The position numbers and the translations under genes were made by a program. DNA of 64,000 nucleotides from Candidatus Eisenbacteria bacterium (lineage in GTDB: Bacteria > Eisenbacteria > RBG-16-71-46): NCBI GenBank assembly GCA_020847735.1, contig JADLBL010000020.1:319632-383631 (forward strand), in the 5' to 3' direction. Below are positions 47,201 through 54,692 of the stretch, piece by piece; the first letter of the stretch is position 1; the number at the start of each line of letters is the position of its first letter. The notes beneath the pieces are model-generated. The model was not told where the DNA came from and did not search any database. It saw nothing but the letters and a program-made list of their open reading frames with translations.

Positions 47201-47636
47201 TTGGCGAGGGCGAGGGCGCGTTGGTGGCGCGGCCGGAGGCGAACATCACGGCCCTGCCGTCCGGCGTCCAGCCCTGGACCAGGTCGGCGCCCGGGTGCCA
47301 GGTCAGCCGCCGCGGCTCGCCGCCGGCGGCGGGCACCACGTACACGTCCAGATTGCCGGCGTACTCGCCGCTGAAGGCGATCCACTGGCCATCGGGCGAG
47401 AATCTCGGGTTCGAAGCCTGTCCGGGAAAGCTCGTGAGCCGGCGGGCGACTCCGCCCGCGCGCTCGACCGTCCAGATATTCTGGCCGTATGCGAACGCGA
47501 TCCGCGTGGCGCTGACCGCCGGCGATCGGAGCATCCGGGTGGGCCCGTCCTCGGCGGCCCGGACCGGAGCGCAGGGCAGGGCGAAACAGGCGAGCGCCGC
47601 GAGGGCGCCGGCCGCGAAACGACTCGGACAGGTCAT
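44235..47636 (-). CDS. Secreted tricorn-type S41 protease
   Basis: A 1133-residue protein with a signal peptide (ending VRAAE). Residues ~30-680 contain two WD40/TolB-like propellers (repeated NPRFSPDGQWIAF and PAWSPDGRYVSYF units). A Gly/Pro-rich linker lies near 540-590. A PDZ-like domain (VNVSVGDYLLAVNGEEL) and an S41 tail domain follow. The catalytic His segment AIGHSYV, Ser in AGSGGDY and ENEGTPPDV correspond to the tricorn active site. It should degrade peptides in the periplasm. The start at 47636 gives the signal peptide; AGGAG lies about ten bases upstream. Confidence 0.9.
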   Translation of the reverse strand: MTCPSRFAAGALAALACFALPCAPVRAAEDGPTRMLRSPAVSATRIAFAYGQNIWTVERAGGVARRLTSFPGQASNPRFSPDGQWIAFSGEYAGNLDVYVVPAAGGEPRRLTWHPGADLVQGWTPDGRAVMFASGRATNAPSPSPRFWTVPAAGGPEEPMVLPRAYQGRISPDGAQVAFRLNNSWDEERRNYRGGQNRPIWITNLQTLETVTPPWDGSKDMDPAWLGSTVYFISDRDGVANVWSFDTRSKSLAQLTRFTDFDVKTLDAGAGVVVFEQAGLIHELDPQSGREHALDISVAADFPWMQPHWEDVSARISNLEISPTGKRVLVEARGEIFTIPVDKGDVRNLTRSGGSAERDPAWSPDGRYVSYFSDRSGEYQLVIEDQGGVKPVRVVTLEHPAHFYTPVWSPDSKKLAYHDTNLRVWVLDVASGKAKVVGNDPWMWPRRTLQPAWSPDSRWLAYTAHLSTLFRAVFVADAETGESRQVTDGLADASYPVFDASGKYLWFLASTNLGLASQWLDMTSYDHEETSGLYLAVLKRDGASPFLPESDEDAGATSVAPEEAGGAKAPGGVSGRRSAPGGDTARPGESGLSKSAAPVTIDFEGLQSRIVAVPGVVEKPSSQLRAGVAGTVFWLESEPAGGTFGGGRGTLMRYKLADRKAQTFAGDVADFAVSADGRKLVYRAAAPGGPAGGPPARSAAPALYVADADKAPAGKDATKLPYALRMWLDPRAEFAQIFAEAWRNQRDYLYVPNLHGADWPKMRGKYGQFLPYVVHRADLNYLLDMMGAEIAIGHSYVRGGDMPELPPVYGGLLGADFSLEQGRYRIARIYDNESWNPELRAPLAVPGVNVSVGDYLLAVNGEELRAPDNLHRLLDGTANRQTVLTVNSRPLMEGARQVTVVPVTSDQGLRTRAWVESNRRLVDRLSGGKLAYVYLPNTGQPGYASFNRYYFSQQDRPGVVIDERWNGGGSAADYMIEVMRRRIDGYFNNVAGTRVPFTSPEAGIWGPKVMVINEMAGSGGDYLPYMFRTFGIGTLVGKRTWGGLVHTADTPTFVDGGSAIAPRGGFFSADGKWAVENEGTPPDVDVENWPKDVAAGRDPQLEKAVEIALEQLAKNPPKRLMSEPPPPTWGQRK

Positions 47637-47844
47637 GGGGGAGCTTCTCCTCTCGGCGGTCCTCGCGACGGCCGCCGGCGGACTCCGGCGCCGGTCGCGC
47701 GCGGGGCGCTGCGACGAGCGCAGCCTACTCCCGAACTTCGCGGCCCTCCCGTGAGGACGGCGGGCCGGAGCCGCCGGCGTGACGAACGCGAGACTCCGCT
47801 GCACGAGCGCGGGCGAAGCCGGCGTGGTAGCGTGCCCGCCGATC
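47637..47844. other. Divergent region between protease and TRAP permease genes
   Basis: 208 bases with no supported gene. The plus-strand promoter at 47825-47833 is listed separately. On the minus strand a TAGGCT -10-like box lies at 47727-47722, about 86 bases before the protease ATG, without a clear -35 box. Confidence 0.35.
47825..47833 (+). promoter_or_regulatory. Extended -10 promoter of the TRAP permease gene
   Basis: TGG-TAGCGT at 47825-47833, with no good -35 box. The predicted start near 47840 leaves only about five bases before the ATG at 47845, a near-leaderless mRNA. Confidence 0.4.
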
Positions 47845-49683
47845 ATGGATCACGACACGGCCGCGCAAGAACCGCCCGCCAACCGGTTCGTCGCGTTCCT
47901 CCACCGCCTGGAAGGAGGGGCGCTGGTTGTCGCGTTCCTGCTCACCATGGTGCTGCCGCTCATCGAGGCGGTCGGCCGCCCGATCAACGGGTTCTTCCTG
48001 CCCGGGGGCGAGGCGTATCGGGCCCAGCTGACGCTCTGGCTGGCGTTCCTCGGCGGCCTGCTCGCGACGCGCGAGGGCAAGCACCTGACCCTCTCCACCG
48101 CCGAAGCGCTCGGGCACGCCCGGCTGCGCGATGTCGCGCGGCTGATTTCGTCGGCGGTCGCGGCCGGCATCTGCGCGGTGCTCGCCTACTCGGCGTGGGG
48201 CGTGGTGATGGTGGATCGCGAGCAGGGCGTGAAGCTCGCCTTCGGCCTGCCCGTGTGGATCAGCGAAGCGATCATGCCCGCCGCGCTGGCGCTGATCTCG
48301 CTGCGCTTCGCGCTGGGCGCGTCGCGGCACGCGTGGGGCCGCGCGATCGCGTTCGCGGCCATCGGGCTCGCCTTCGGCCTCGGGCTCGTGCCCGCGGTCG
48401 CGCAGGCGGGCTGGCTGCCGATCCTCGCGCTCATCGTGCTCGCGACGCTGCTCGGATCGCCCGTCTTTCTCGCCATGGGCGGCATCGCGCTGCTGCTCTT
48501 CTTCCGCGACGGCGTGCCGGTTTCGGCGGTGACCGCCGACATCTACCGCCTCATGGTCTCGCCGACACTGCCGGCGATTCCGCTGCTCACCGCCTGCGGC
48601 TACGTGCTCGCCGAATCCGACGCGGCGAGCCGCCTCGTGCGCTTCTTCCGGGCGATGTTCGGCTGGATGCCGGGTGGCATCGCCATCCTGGTCGCGGCCG
48701 TCTGCGCGTTGTTCACGACCTTCACCGGCGGCTCGGGCGTGACGATCATCGCGCTCGGGGGCCTGCTCTACCCGATCCTGCGCGAGGAGAAGTACTCCGA
48801 AGGCTTCTCGCTCGGGCTGGTCACCGCCTCGGGCAGTCTCGGACTGCTGCTTCCTCCCAGTCTGCCGGTGATCCTGTACGCCGTCGTCGCCAACGTGCCG
48901 GCCGACTCGCTGTTCATCGCCGGCCTCGTGCCGGGCGTGCTGCTCATCCTGCTCGTCGCGCTCTGGGGAGTCCGGGTGGGCGGCCGGTCGAGGGCGCCCC
49001 GGTACCCCTTCTCGTCGAAGGAGGCGCTCGCCGCGCTGTGGGGTGCCCGCTGGGAGCTGTCGGTGCCGGTGCTGGTCGTGGCGCTGTTCGCGACCGGGCG
49101 CGCGACGATCGTCGAGGCGTCGGCGTTCGCCTTCGCGTACTCGATCCTGATCGAATGCTTCATCACGCGCGACATCCACCCGATCCGGGCGCTGCCCGGC
49201 GTGCTGGTCAAGGCGGCCGGCTTGTGCGGCGCGGTGCTGATCCTGCTCGCCAGCGCGCTGGGGCTGACCGGCTGGCTCGTGGACGCGCAGATCCCGCTCG
49301 CGCTGCTCGACCTCGTCCGCACGCACATTCATTCGCCGCACGTCTTCCTGCTCGTGCTGAACGTCGTGCTGCTCGTGCTCGGAAGCGTGCTCGAAATCTA
49401 TTCCGCGATCGTCATCCTCGCCCCGCTCGTGGCGCCGATCGGCGCGGCGTTCGGCGTGGACCCGGTGCACCTCGGCGTCGTGTTCCTCGCCAACCTCGAG
49501 CTCGGCTTCCTGTTCCCGCCCGTCGGACTCAACCTGCTGCTCTCCTCGTCGCGATTCGACAAACCGCTGCCGGCGCTGTACCGGCACGTCGTGCCGTTCC
49601 TCGTCATCCTGGGCATCGGCGTGATCCTGATCACCTACCTGCCCCAGATGACGACCGGCGTGCTCCACCTGCTGCGGCGTTGA
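47845..49683 (+). CDS. Fused TRAP transporter permease (DctQ-DctM)
   Basis: A 612-residue membrane protein. Residues ~1-180 form a DctQ-like small permease (four helices, LWLAFLGGLLATREGKHL). Residues ~190-612 form the DctM large permease with about twelve helices, including FTGGSGVTIIALGGLLYPIL and LPPSLPVILYAV. TRAP transporters move carboxylates and similar solutes with a sodium gradient. The usual periplasmic DctP binding protein is not in the window, so it must be encoded elsewhere. It is a single gene facing modC. Confidence 0.88.
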   Translation: MDHDTAAQEPPANRFVAFLHRLEGGALVVAFLLTMVLPLIEAVGRPINGFFLPGGEAYRAQLTLWLAFLGGLLATREGKHLTLSTAEALGHARLRDVARLISSAVAAGICAVLAYSAWGVVMVDREQGVKLAFGLPVWISEAIMPAALALISLRFALGASRHAWGRAIAFAAIGLAFGLGLVPAVAQAGWLPILALIVLATLLGSPVFLAMGGIALLLFFRDGVPVSAVTADIYRLMVSPTLPAIPLLTACGYVLAESDAASRLVRFFRAMFGWMPGGIAILVAAVCALFTTFTGGSGVTIIALGGLLYPILREEKYSEGFSLGLVTASGSLGLLLPPSLPVILYAVVANVPADSLFIAGLVPGVLLILLVALWGVRVGGRSRAPRYPFSSKEALAALWGARWELSVPVLVVALFATGRATIVEASAFAFAYSILIECFITRDIHPIRALPGVLVKAAGLCGAVLILLASALGLTGWLVDAQIPLALLDLVRTHIHSPHVFLLVLNVVLLVLGSVLEIYSAIVILAPLVAPIGAAFGVDPVHLGVVFLANLELGFLFPPVGLNLLLSSSRFDKPLPALYRHVVPFLVILGIGVILITYLPQMTTGVLHLLRR

Positions 49684-49701
49684 ACCCGCCCGGAACGGCG
49701 C

Positions 49702-50772
49702 TCACGACACCAGCGTGACGCCGGCCGCCTTGAACGAGGCGTGGACGAGCAGGCCCGGTCGCAGGCCGAGCGCGTCGCTCGCCGCGCGGGTCACCTCGGC
49801 GATGAGCGGTGGCCGCGTCGCGAGCGAGACGCGCACCAGTTCGCCGTCGGGCGGCTCGGGGGCGAGTTCCTCGATGCGGCCGCTGAAGACGTTGCGGGCG
49901 CTGCCCTCGGGAGGGTTCAGGCCGAGCGTGATGTCGCGCGGGTGAACGACGGCGACGACGTCGCCGCCGTCGCCGAGCAGCAGCTCGCCGTGCGGCAGCG
50001 CGAGACGGACCGCGGACGTCGCGGCGCCCGCGGAGGCGAGGTGCGTGCCGCGGAAGAAGTTCACGCCGAGGAACGCGGCCACGTACGGCGAACGCGGGCG
50101 GCGCATGAGCTCCTGGCGCGTGCCGCTCTGGCTCACCCGCCCCGCTTCGAGCACGGTGATGCGATCGCCGAAGGCGAGCGCTTCCGCGGGGCTGTGCGTC
50201 ACGTACACCGTGCTGCACGGCAGGTCGGCGAGCATCCGGCGCAGCTCGCCGCGCACCGACCGGCGTGTCCGCACGTCGAGCGCCGCCAGCGGCTCGTCGA
50301 GCAGCAGCAGGGACGGCTCGAGCACGATCGCCCGCGCCATGGCGACACGCTGCTGCTGGCCGCCCGAGAGCTCGTGCGGCCTGCGCTTCGCCAGCGCACC
50401 CACGCCGAGCCGTTCCAGCGCGGCGCCGACCCGCGGGGCGGCGTAGCGCGCCGACCAGCCCTGCGCGCGCAGGCCGAAGGCGACATTGTCGGCGGCGCTC
50501 AGGTGGGGAAAGAGCGCGTAATCCTGCGCGACGTGGCCGAGCGCGCGCTCCCTCGCGGGAAGGTCCACGCCGCGCGCGGCGTCGAACCACACCTCGCCGT
50601 TCACCTCGATTCTTCCCGCGTCGGGACGTTCGAGGCCGGCGAGCGAACGCAGCAGCGTGGTCTTGCCCGAGCCGCTCTCGCCGACGAGGACGGTGACGGA
50701 GCGCTCGCCGGCCTCGAGCGCCGCCGACAGCTCGAAAGCGGCGAAGCGCCGCCGGACTTCAGCGCGCAGCAC
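49702..50772 (-). CDS. modC: Molybdate ABC transporter ATPase ModC
   Basis: A 356-residue ATPase. Walker A GESGSGKTT (31-39), Q loop in VAQDYALFPH, signature LSGGQ (135-139), Walker B LLLLDEPLAALD and switch His in YVTHSPAEA. The C-terminal ~130 residues are a TOBE-type region that binds oxyanion (VHPRDITLGLNPPEG). The GTG at 50772 lies 14 bases inside modB. Molybdate is favoured over tungstate or sulfate by the neighbouring ModA and Mop-like regulator. Confidence 0.92.
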   Translation of the reverse strand: MLRAEVRRRFAAFELSAALEAGERSVTVLVGESGSGKTTLLRSLAGLERPDAGRIEVNGEVWFDAARGVDLPARERALGHVAQDYALFPHLSAADNVAFGLRAQGWSARYAAPRVGAALERLGVGALAKRRPHELSGGQQQRVAMARAIVLEPSLLLLDEPLAALDVRTRRSVRGELRRMLADLPCSTVYVTHSPAEALAFGDRITVLEAGRVSQSGTRQELMRRPRSPYVAAFLGVNFFRGTHLASAGAATSAVRLALPHGELLLGDGGDVVAVVHPRDITLGLNPPEGSARNVFSGRIEELAPEPPDGELVRVSLATRPPLIAEVTRAASDALGLRPGLLVHASFKAAGVTLVS

Positions 50773-51592
50773 GCGGGCGGCTCCACCATCCGCCGGCGGG
50801 CGCCGAATGAAGCCCGAGCAGCAGGCCGACGGCCATCGCCAGCAGCAGCACCGACAGGACCACCGCCGCGTCCAGGTCCGATTGCAGCGCCACGTAGACC
50901 GCGAGCGGCATGGTCTGGGTCGTGCCCGGGAAGTTTCCGGCGAACGTGATCGTGGCGCCGAACTCGCCGAGCGCGCGCGCGCCGGCCATGGACACCCCCG
51001 CGAGCAGCGAGGGCGCCGCGAGCGGCAGGACGACGCGGACGAACGTGAAGCTCTCGCGGGCGCGCAGCGTCGCGGCGGCATCGAGCAGCCGCCGGTCCAC
51101 GCCCGCGAAGGCCGCGCGCGCCGGACCGATGAAGAAGGGCGCGGCCATGAACACCTGGGCGAGCACCACCCCGGCCGTCGTGAACGGCAGCGAGACGCCG
51201 AACGCCTTCAGCGCCGATCCGGCGAGCCCGGCGCGGCCGAAGGCCATGAGCATCGCGAACCCGGCGACCGTGGGGGGAAGGACCATCGGCAGGTCGATCA
51301 GCACCTCGACGATCCGCTTGCCCGGGAACCGGCGCGTCGCGAGCACCCAGGCGGCCGGCAGCCCGAGCAGCACCGCGATCGCGGTCGCGGACCCGCTCGC
51401 GAGCAGGCTCAGCCTGAGGGCGTCGAGCACCACCGGGTCACCGAGCCGGGAGAGGATCTGCTCCGGGCGCGCGCGCAGCAGCAACGCGACGAACGGCAGC
51501 GCCAGCAGGGCCACCAGGACGGCGGTCGCGAAGGCGGCGAGCGCGCGCACGAAGGAATCGGGGAGGCGCCGGCGGGCGGCGGTGGCGGGCAC
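50759..51592 (-). CDS. modB: Molybdate ABC transporter permease ModB
   Basis: A 277-residue permease with about six membrane helices and the EAA-type loop represented by LDAAATLRARESFTFVRVVLPLA and AGARALGEFGATITFAGN, which is typical of ModB. The GTG at 51592 lies two bases after the modA stop. Its end overlaps modC by 14 bases, so the three are coupled. Confidence 0.92.
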   Translation of the reverse strand: MPATAARRRLPDSFVRALAAFATAVLVALLALPFVALLLRARPEQILSRLGDPVVLDALRLSLLASGSATAIAVLLGLPAAWVLATRRFPGKRIVEVLIDLPMVLPPTVAGFAMLMAFGRAGLAGSALKAFGVSLPFTTAGVVLAQVFMAAPFFIGPARAAFAGVDRRLLDAAATLRARESFTFVRVVLPLAAPSLLAGVSMAGARALGEFGATITFAGNFPGTTQTMPLAVYVALQSDLDAAVVLSVLLLAMAVGLLLGLHSAPAGGWWSRPRAAR

Positions 51593-51594
51593 GC

Positions 51595-52410
51595 TCAGCG
51601 ACCCGTCGCGGCCCGCATCAGGCCACGCTGCTCGAGCACCTGCTGGCCCCGGGGGGAGAGCGCGAGTTCCACGAACGCCCGGGCCACCGCGCCCCCGTGG
51701 CCGCCACGCAGCAGCGCGATCGGATAGAGGGCGACGACGTTGGCGTCCGGCGGGATCGGGATCCGGGTGACGACGCGCGCGACGGCGGGGCTCACGTCGG
51801 ATCGGTAGACGATTCCGGCGTCCGCCTCGCCGAGTTGCACCTTGCCGACGACCGCCTTCACGTTCTCCTCCTCGGAGACCGCGTTGCGAAGCACGCGTGT
51901 CGCGAACTCGGGGCCGAGCGCCGGCTCGCGGGACAGCTTCGCGAGCGCGGCTCGCGCGTAACGTCCCGCGGGCACCGTCTCCGCGGCGAGGACGAGCTTG
52001 ACCCCGCGACGCGCGAGATCGGCCAGGCTCGCGATCTGGCCCGGGTTCCTGCGCGGGACGATCACGACCAGCTCGTTGCGCGCGAAGATCACGGGTTCCG
52101 AAGCGAGCAGCCCCTGTTCGCGAACGGCCTCCATCCAGCGCTCGTCCGCCGAAGCGAAGACGTCCGCGGCGGCGCCTTCGCCGAGCTGCGTCGCGAGCTG
52201 CTGGGAGCCGGCGAAGTTGAAGCGGACTTCGAGGCCCGGATGGCCGGCCTCGAGAAGGCGGCCGAGCTCGGAGAACGCATCCGCGAGCGATGCGGCCGCG
52301 AACACCTGCAGGGTGTGTTGGGCGCGAGCCGCGGCGGCGGGGGGCGGCGGGGACGCCAGCATGGGCATCAACCACGCACAGGCGAGGACCCATCGGCCGG
52401 CGAGCTTCAA
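51595..52410 (-). CDS. modA: Molybdate-binding periplasmic protein ModA
   Basis: A 271-residue substrate-binding protein. A signal peptide leads into LQVFAAASLADAFSELG, the molybdate-binding first segment. FNFAGSQQLATQL and GKVQLGEADAGIVYRSD carry other oxyanion ligands. The TTG at 52410 overlaps the stop of the regulator gene (TTGA). It delivers molybdate to ModBC. Confidence 0.92.
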   Translation of the reverse strand: MKLAGRWVLACAWLMPMLASPPPPAAAARAQHTLQVFAAASLADAFSELGRLLEAGHPGLEVRFNFAGSQQLATQLGEGAAADVFASADERWMEAVREQGLLASEPVIFARNELVVIVPRRNPGQIASLADLARRGVKLVLAAETVPAGRYARAALAKLSREPALGPEFATRVLRNAVSEEENVKAVVGKVQLGEADAGIVYRSDVSPAVARVVTRIPIPPDANVVALYPIALLRGGHGGAVARAFVELALSPRGQQVLEQRGLMRAATGR

Positions 52411-52802
52411 TCCTCGACCCCTTCCTTGCCGACCATGACTTCCGTGGACTTGATGACGGCGAACACCTCGTCGCCGGCCCGAAGGCCCAGCCGTTCCGCG
52501 CTCGCGCGCGTGATGATCGAAACCAGGTGCTGATCGCCGATCGCGAGCACCACTTCGGCCATCAGCCCGTCCACCGTCAGGCGCGCGACCCGGCCCCGCA
52601 GGCGATTGCGGGCGCTGATCGAAAGGGTCCGTCCGGGCGCGTCCGCGCGCCGCCCGAGCAGCGCCTCGAGTTCGTCCCTGCGAAAGAGCCACTTCCTGCC
52701 GACGCGCGCCGCCGGCAGCCTGCCCTGACGCGCCAGGATCTGAACCCTTTTCACGTTCAGCTTCAGAAGCGTCGCCGCTTCGGTGGCGTTCAGCGTGTTC
52801 AT
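52407..52802 (-). CDS. HTH-TOBE regulator/molbindin fusion, ModE-like
   Basis: A 131-residue protein. Residues 1-50 form an excisionase/MerR-like helix-turn-helix (LNVKRVQILARQGRLPAARV, then WLFRRDELE). Residues ~62-130 form a Mop/TOBE domain (SARNRLRGRVARL..., VSIITRASAERLGLRAGDEVFAVIKSTEVMV) that binds molybdate. This short arrangement differs from the classical LysR-type ModE of E. coli, which has a longer winged helix and two Mop repeats. It is the first gene of the modABC operon and is likely its molybdate-responsive regulator. The ATG at 52802 follows AGGGGG. Confidence 0.85.
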   Translation of the reverse strand: MNTLNATEAATLLKLNVKRVQILARQGRLPAARVGRKWLFRRDELEALLGRRADAPGRTLSISARNRLRGRVARLTVDGLMAEVVLAIGDQHLVSIITRASAERLGLRAGDEVFAVIKSTEVMVGKEGVED

Positions 52803-52936
52803 GGCGTCCCCCTGTGTGCGTCGGAAAGCGCTGGGATGCATCGGGAGGTTCGTTTATGTTCCCTGTAGTCATCAATGGAAGGAATCTTGAGATAGTTAGA
52901 CACCGTTGACAACCAAAATCATGGATGGAACCGACG
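52803..52936. promoter_or_regulatory. Divergent mod/porin control region
   Basis: This short stretch is visibly richer in A and T than its surroundings (52850-52925). A TTGACA occurs at 52906-52911 on the plus strand with no good -10 box at normal spacing. It is a likely operator site for the HTH-TOBE protein, but no ModE-type palindrome was identified. Confidence 0.4.
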
Positions 52937-54028
52937 ATGATTCGTCCTCGACTGACGCGGGGCACCGCGTTCCGCGGCCCCGGCCCTTCCCGGCCCACGG
53001 AACCACGCGCCCTTCCGGCCTCCCGGACGATCGTGCGGCGCCGGTGGGGCGCCGCGCGATGGGCGCTGGCCATCGCGGCCGTCGCGGCCTGCGCGCCGCC
53101 GTCGCGGGCCTCGGCGCCCGACAGCGCGGCGAGCGCTCCGCCCGCGGCTCCGAAGCTTTCCGCGCCGCGGCTCGCGGGCTACCTGCAGGTGCGCGAGTCC
53201 TGGCAGGAACAGGCCGGGCTGACGCTGCTGCTCAATCGCGTCCGCCTTTCGGTGGACGGCCCGCTGCCCTCGCGCTTCTCGTACCGGATGCTCACCGAAT
53301 GGCAGGCGCCCACCGGAGCGCGCAGTGCGGCCGCGGTCAGTCTCCGCGAGGCGTTCCTCCGCTGGTCACCCGCGTCCTTCACGCTCACGGCGGGCGAGTT
53401 CAAGACGCCCTTCACGCGCGAGTACCTGATCTCGACCCCCGATCTCGAACTGGCGGGCCTCGCGGTCGCGGTGGATTCGCTGGCGCCGAAGTACGACATG
53501 GGCGTGACGGCCGAGTGGGCCCCAGGCCCCGTGGCCACGTTCGCCGTCGGCGTGTTCAACGGCGAAGGCGCGAACACGACCGCCAACCGCGACTCCGCCG
53601 TGCTGCTCGTGGGCCGCGTGACGGCGAACCCGCTGCCGCGGCTCTCGCTGGGCGCGAGCGTGGCGCGCGATGGCCCGGACAGCCTGCGCTGGGGCGTGGA
53701 CGCCAGCGTGGAGCACCGCGGCGCGCTCCTGCGCGCGGAGTACCTCACGCGACACCGGCGCGGTCGTGAGCAGGCGAAGGACGACTTCGGCTGGTACGTG
53801 CTCGAAGCCTTCCGGCTCACGCCCCGTGTGCAGGCCGTCGCGCGGCAGGAGGACTTCCGGCGGCCCGGGCTGGGCGACGCGCGGCGCGTGCGGGGCCTCG
53901 CGTGGGGCGCGAACGTGGACCTCGTGCCCGGTCGCGTGCGCCTGCTGCTCGAGTTTTCGAGACGCCTCTCGGGCGCGCCTCCGACCCGCGCCGACGTGCT
54001 GCTCGCGCAGCTCCAGGCGAGATTCTGA
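52937..54028 (+). CDS. Porin-like outer-membrane beta-barrel protein
   Basis: About 363 residues. A basic/hydrophobic leader ends around SRASA and is followed by a phosphate/anion-porin (OprP/OprO-like) pattern: GYLQVRESWQEQ, RLSVDGPLPSRFSYRML, GEFKTPFTREYL and a C-terminal Phe in LLAQLQARF. The ATG at 52937 is used. Starts at 52925, or the GTG at 53033 which would give the shortest signal peptide, are also possible. It is divergent from the mod operon and could be its outer-membrane oxyanion entry pore; this link is inferred from position. Confidence 0.75.
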   Translation: MIRPRLTRGTAFRGPGPSRPTEPRALPASRTIVRRRWGAARWALAIAAVAACAPPSRASAPDSAASAPPAAPKLSAPRLAGYLQVRESWQEQAGLTLLLNRVRLSVDGPLPSRFSYRMLTEWQAPTGARSAAAVSLREAFLRWSPASFTLTAGEFKTPFTREYLISTPDLELAGLAVAVDSLAPKYDMGVTAEWAPGPVATFAVGVFNGEGANTTANRDSAVLLVGRVTANPLPRLSLGASVARDGPDSLRWGVDASVEHRGALLRAEYLTRHRRGREQAKDDFGWYVLEAFRLTPRVQAVARQEDFRRPGLGDARRVRGLAWGANVDLVPGRVRLLLEFSRRLSGAPPTRADVLLAQLQARF

Positions 54029-54169
54029 CCCCCGGCTCACGGACGCCCCGGGCGGCGTGAAGCGAGGGCCACCCGCTCCACGGGCAATCCCTGCGAACAG
54101 CCTTCGGATCACGCGGCATCAAACGTCACGCGCAGGCCAAATCCGGCGCCGCGAGACGGAGCCGCGGCT
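54029..54169 (+). other. Intergenic stretch before the iron-sulfur operon
   Basis: About 140 bases with no supported gene, terminator or repeat. The promoter at 54170-54198 follows. Confidence 0.35.
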
Positions 54170-54198
54170 TTGACGCGGCGGCGTGCGCTTCATAATGT
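54170..54198 (+). promoter_or_regulatory. Promoter of the nifU-mrp-nifS-pdx-ccm operon
   Basis: TTGACG (54170-54175), 17 bases, TAATGT (54193-54198); start near 54205, giving a leader of about 108 bases. Confidence 0.6.
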
Positions 54199-54312
54199 AG
54201 CCCGTTCGGCAGCATGGGAGCGGAGTGCCGGCCTCGAATGTCGCGGTCCGGCCTCCTCGAGCCGGGGAACCCACGGCCCGGCATCCCTGCGCGCCGGATC
54301 CCGGAGGCGGCC

Positions 54313-54537
54313 ATGCGGGAGCAGGTGGAAAAAGTCATCGAGCAGCTGCGGGTCCACGTCGTCCAGCCGGACGGCGGGGACCTCGAGCTGGTGGACGTCG
54401 GCGACGACGGCGTCGTCCGCATCCGGCTTCACGGGGCGTGCGCGGGCTGCGCCAGCTCGACCACGACGCTTCGCAACGGCATCGAGCGTTACCTGCGCGC
54501 CAAGCTGCCGCAGGTCACCCGGGTCGTGGCGGAGTAG
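54313..54537 (+). CDS. NifU C-terminal-type iron-sulfur scaffold
   Basis: A 74-residue protein of the NifU C-terminal domain (Nfu) family. Helix REQVEKVIEQLR, then QPDGGDLELVDV and the cluster motif CAGCASS (CxxC). It can hold an Fe-S cluster for transfer to apo-proteins. The ATG at 54313 follows GGAGG with five bases and removes a long Arg/Pro-rich stretch. It is next to mrp and nifS, so it belongs to a small Fe-S assembly set. Confidence 0.9.
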   Translation: MREQVEKVIEQLRVHVVQPDGGDLELVDVGDDGVVRIRLHGACAGCASSTTTLRNGIERYLRAKLPQVTRVVAE

Positions 54538-54539
54538 CG

Positions 54540-54662
54540 GTGTACTTCTACGGGCTCATCAACGCCATCACGTTCATCGTGCTCGCGGTGCTGACGGCGA
54601 TGGGCATCAATCGTCTGCGTGAATGGTGGGAGGCGCGCGAGCGCCGTCGCACCCGGAAATAG
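54540..54662 (+). CDS. Small single-helix membrane protein
   Basis: A 40-residue frame from GTG 54540, two bases after the scaffold stop. One hydrophobic helix (INAITFIVLAVLTAMG) is followed by a positively charged tail (REWWEARERRRTRK). No family was recognised. Tight spacing inside an operon and the positive-inside tail make it likely real. Confidence 0.55.
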   Translation: MYFYGLINAITFIVLAVLTAMGINRLREWWEARERRRTRK

Positions 54663-54692
54663 GCGCGGGAGCGCGCCCAAAGCAGGAGCGTC

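Noticed and set aside
43099-47385. Another long open frame in the tricorn protease region
   Set aside because: It is an out-of-frame reading of the protease gene; Arg/Gly-rich and without recognisable motifs.
52861-52925. A classical ModE operator
   Set aside because: The region is AT-rich but has no matching palindrome that I could confirm.
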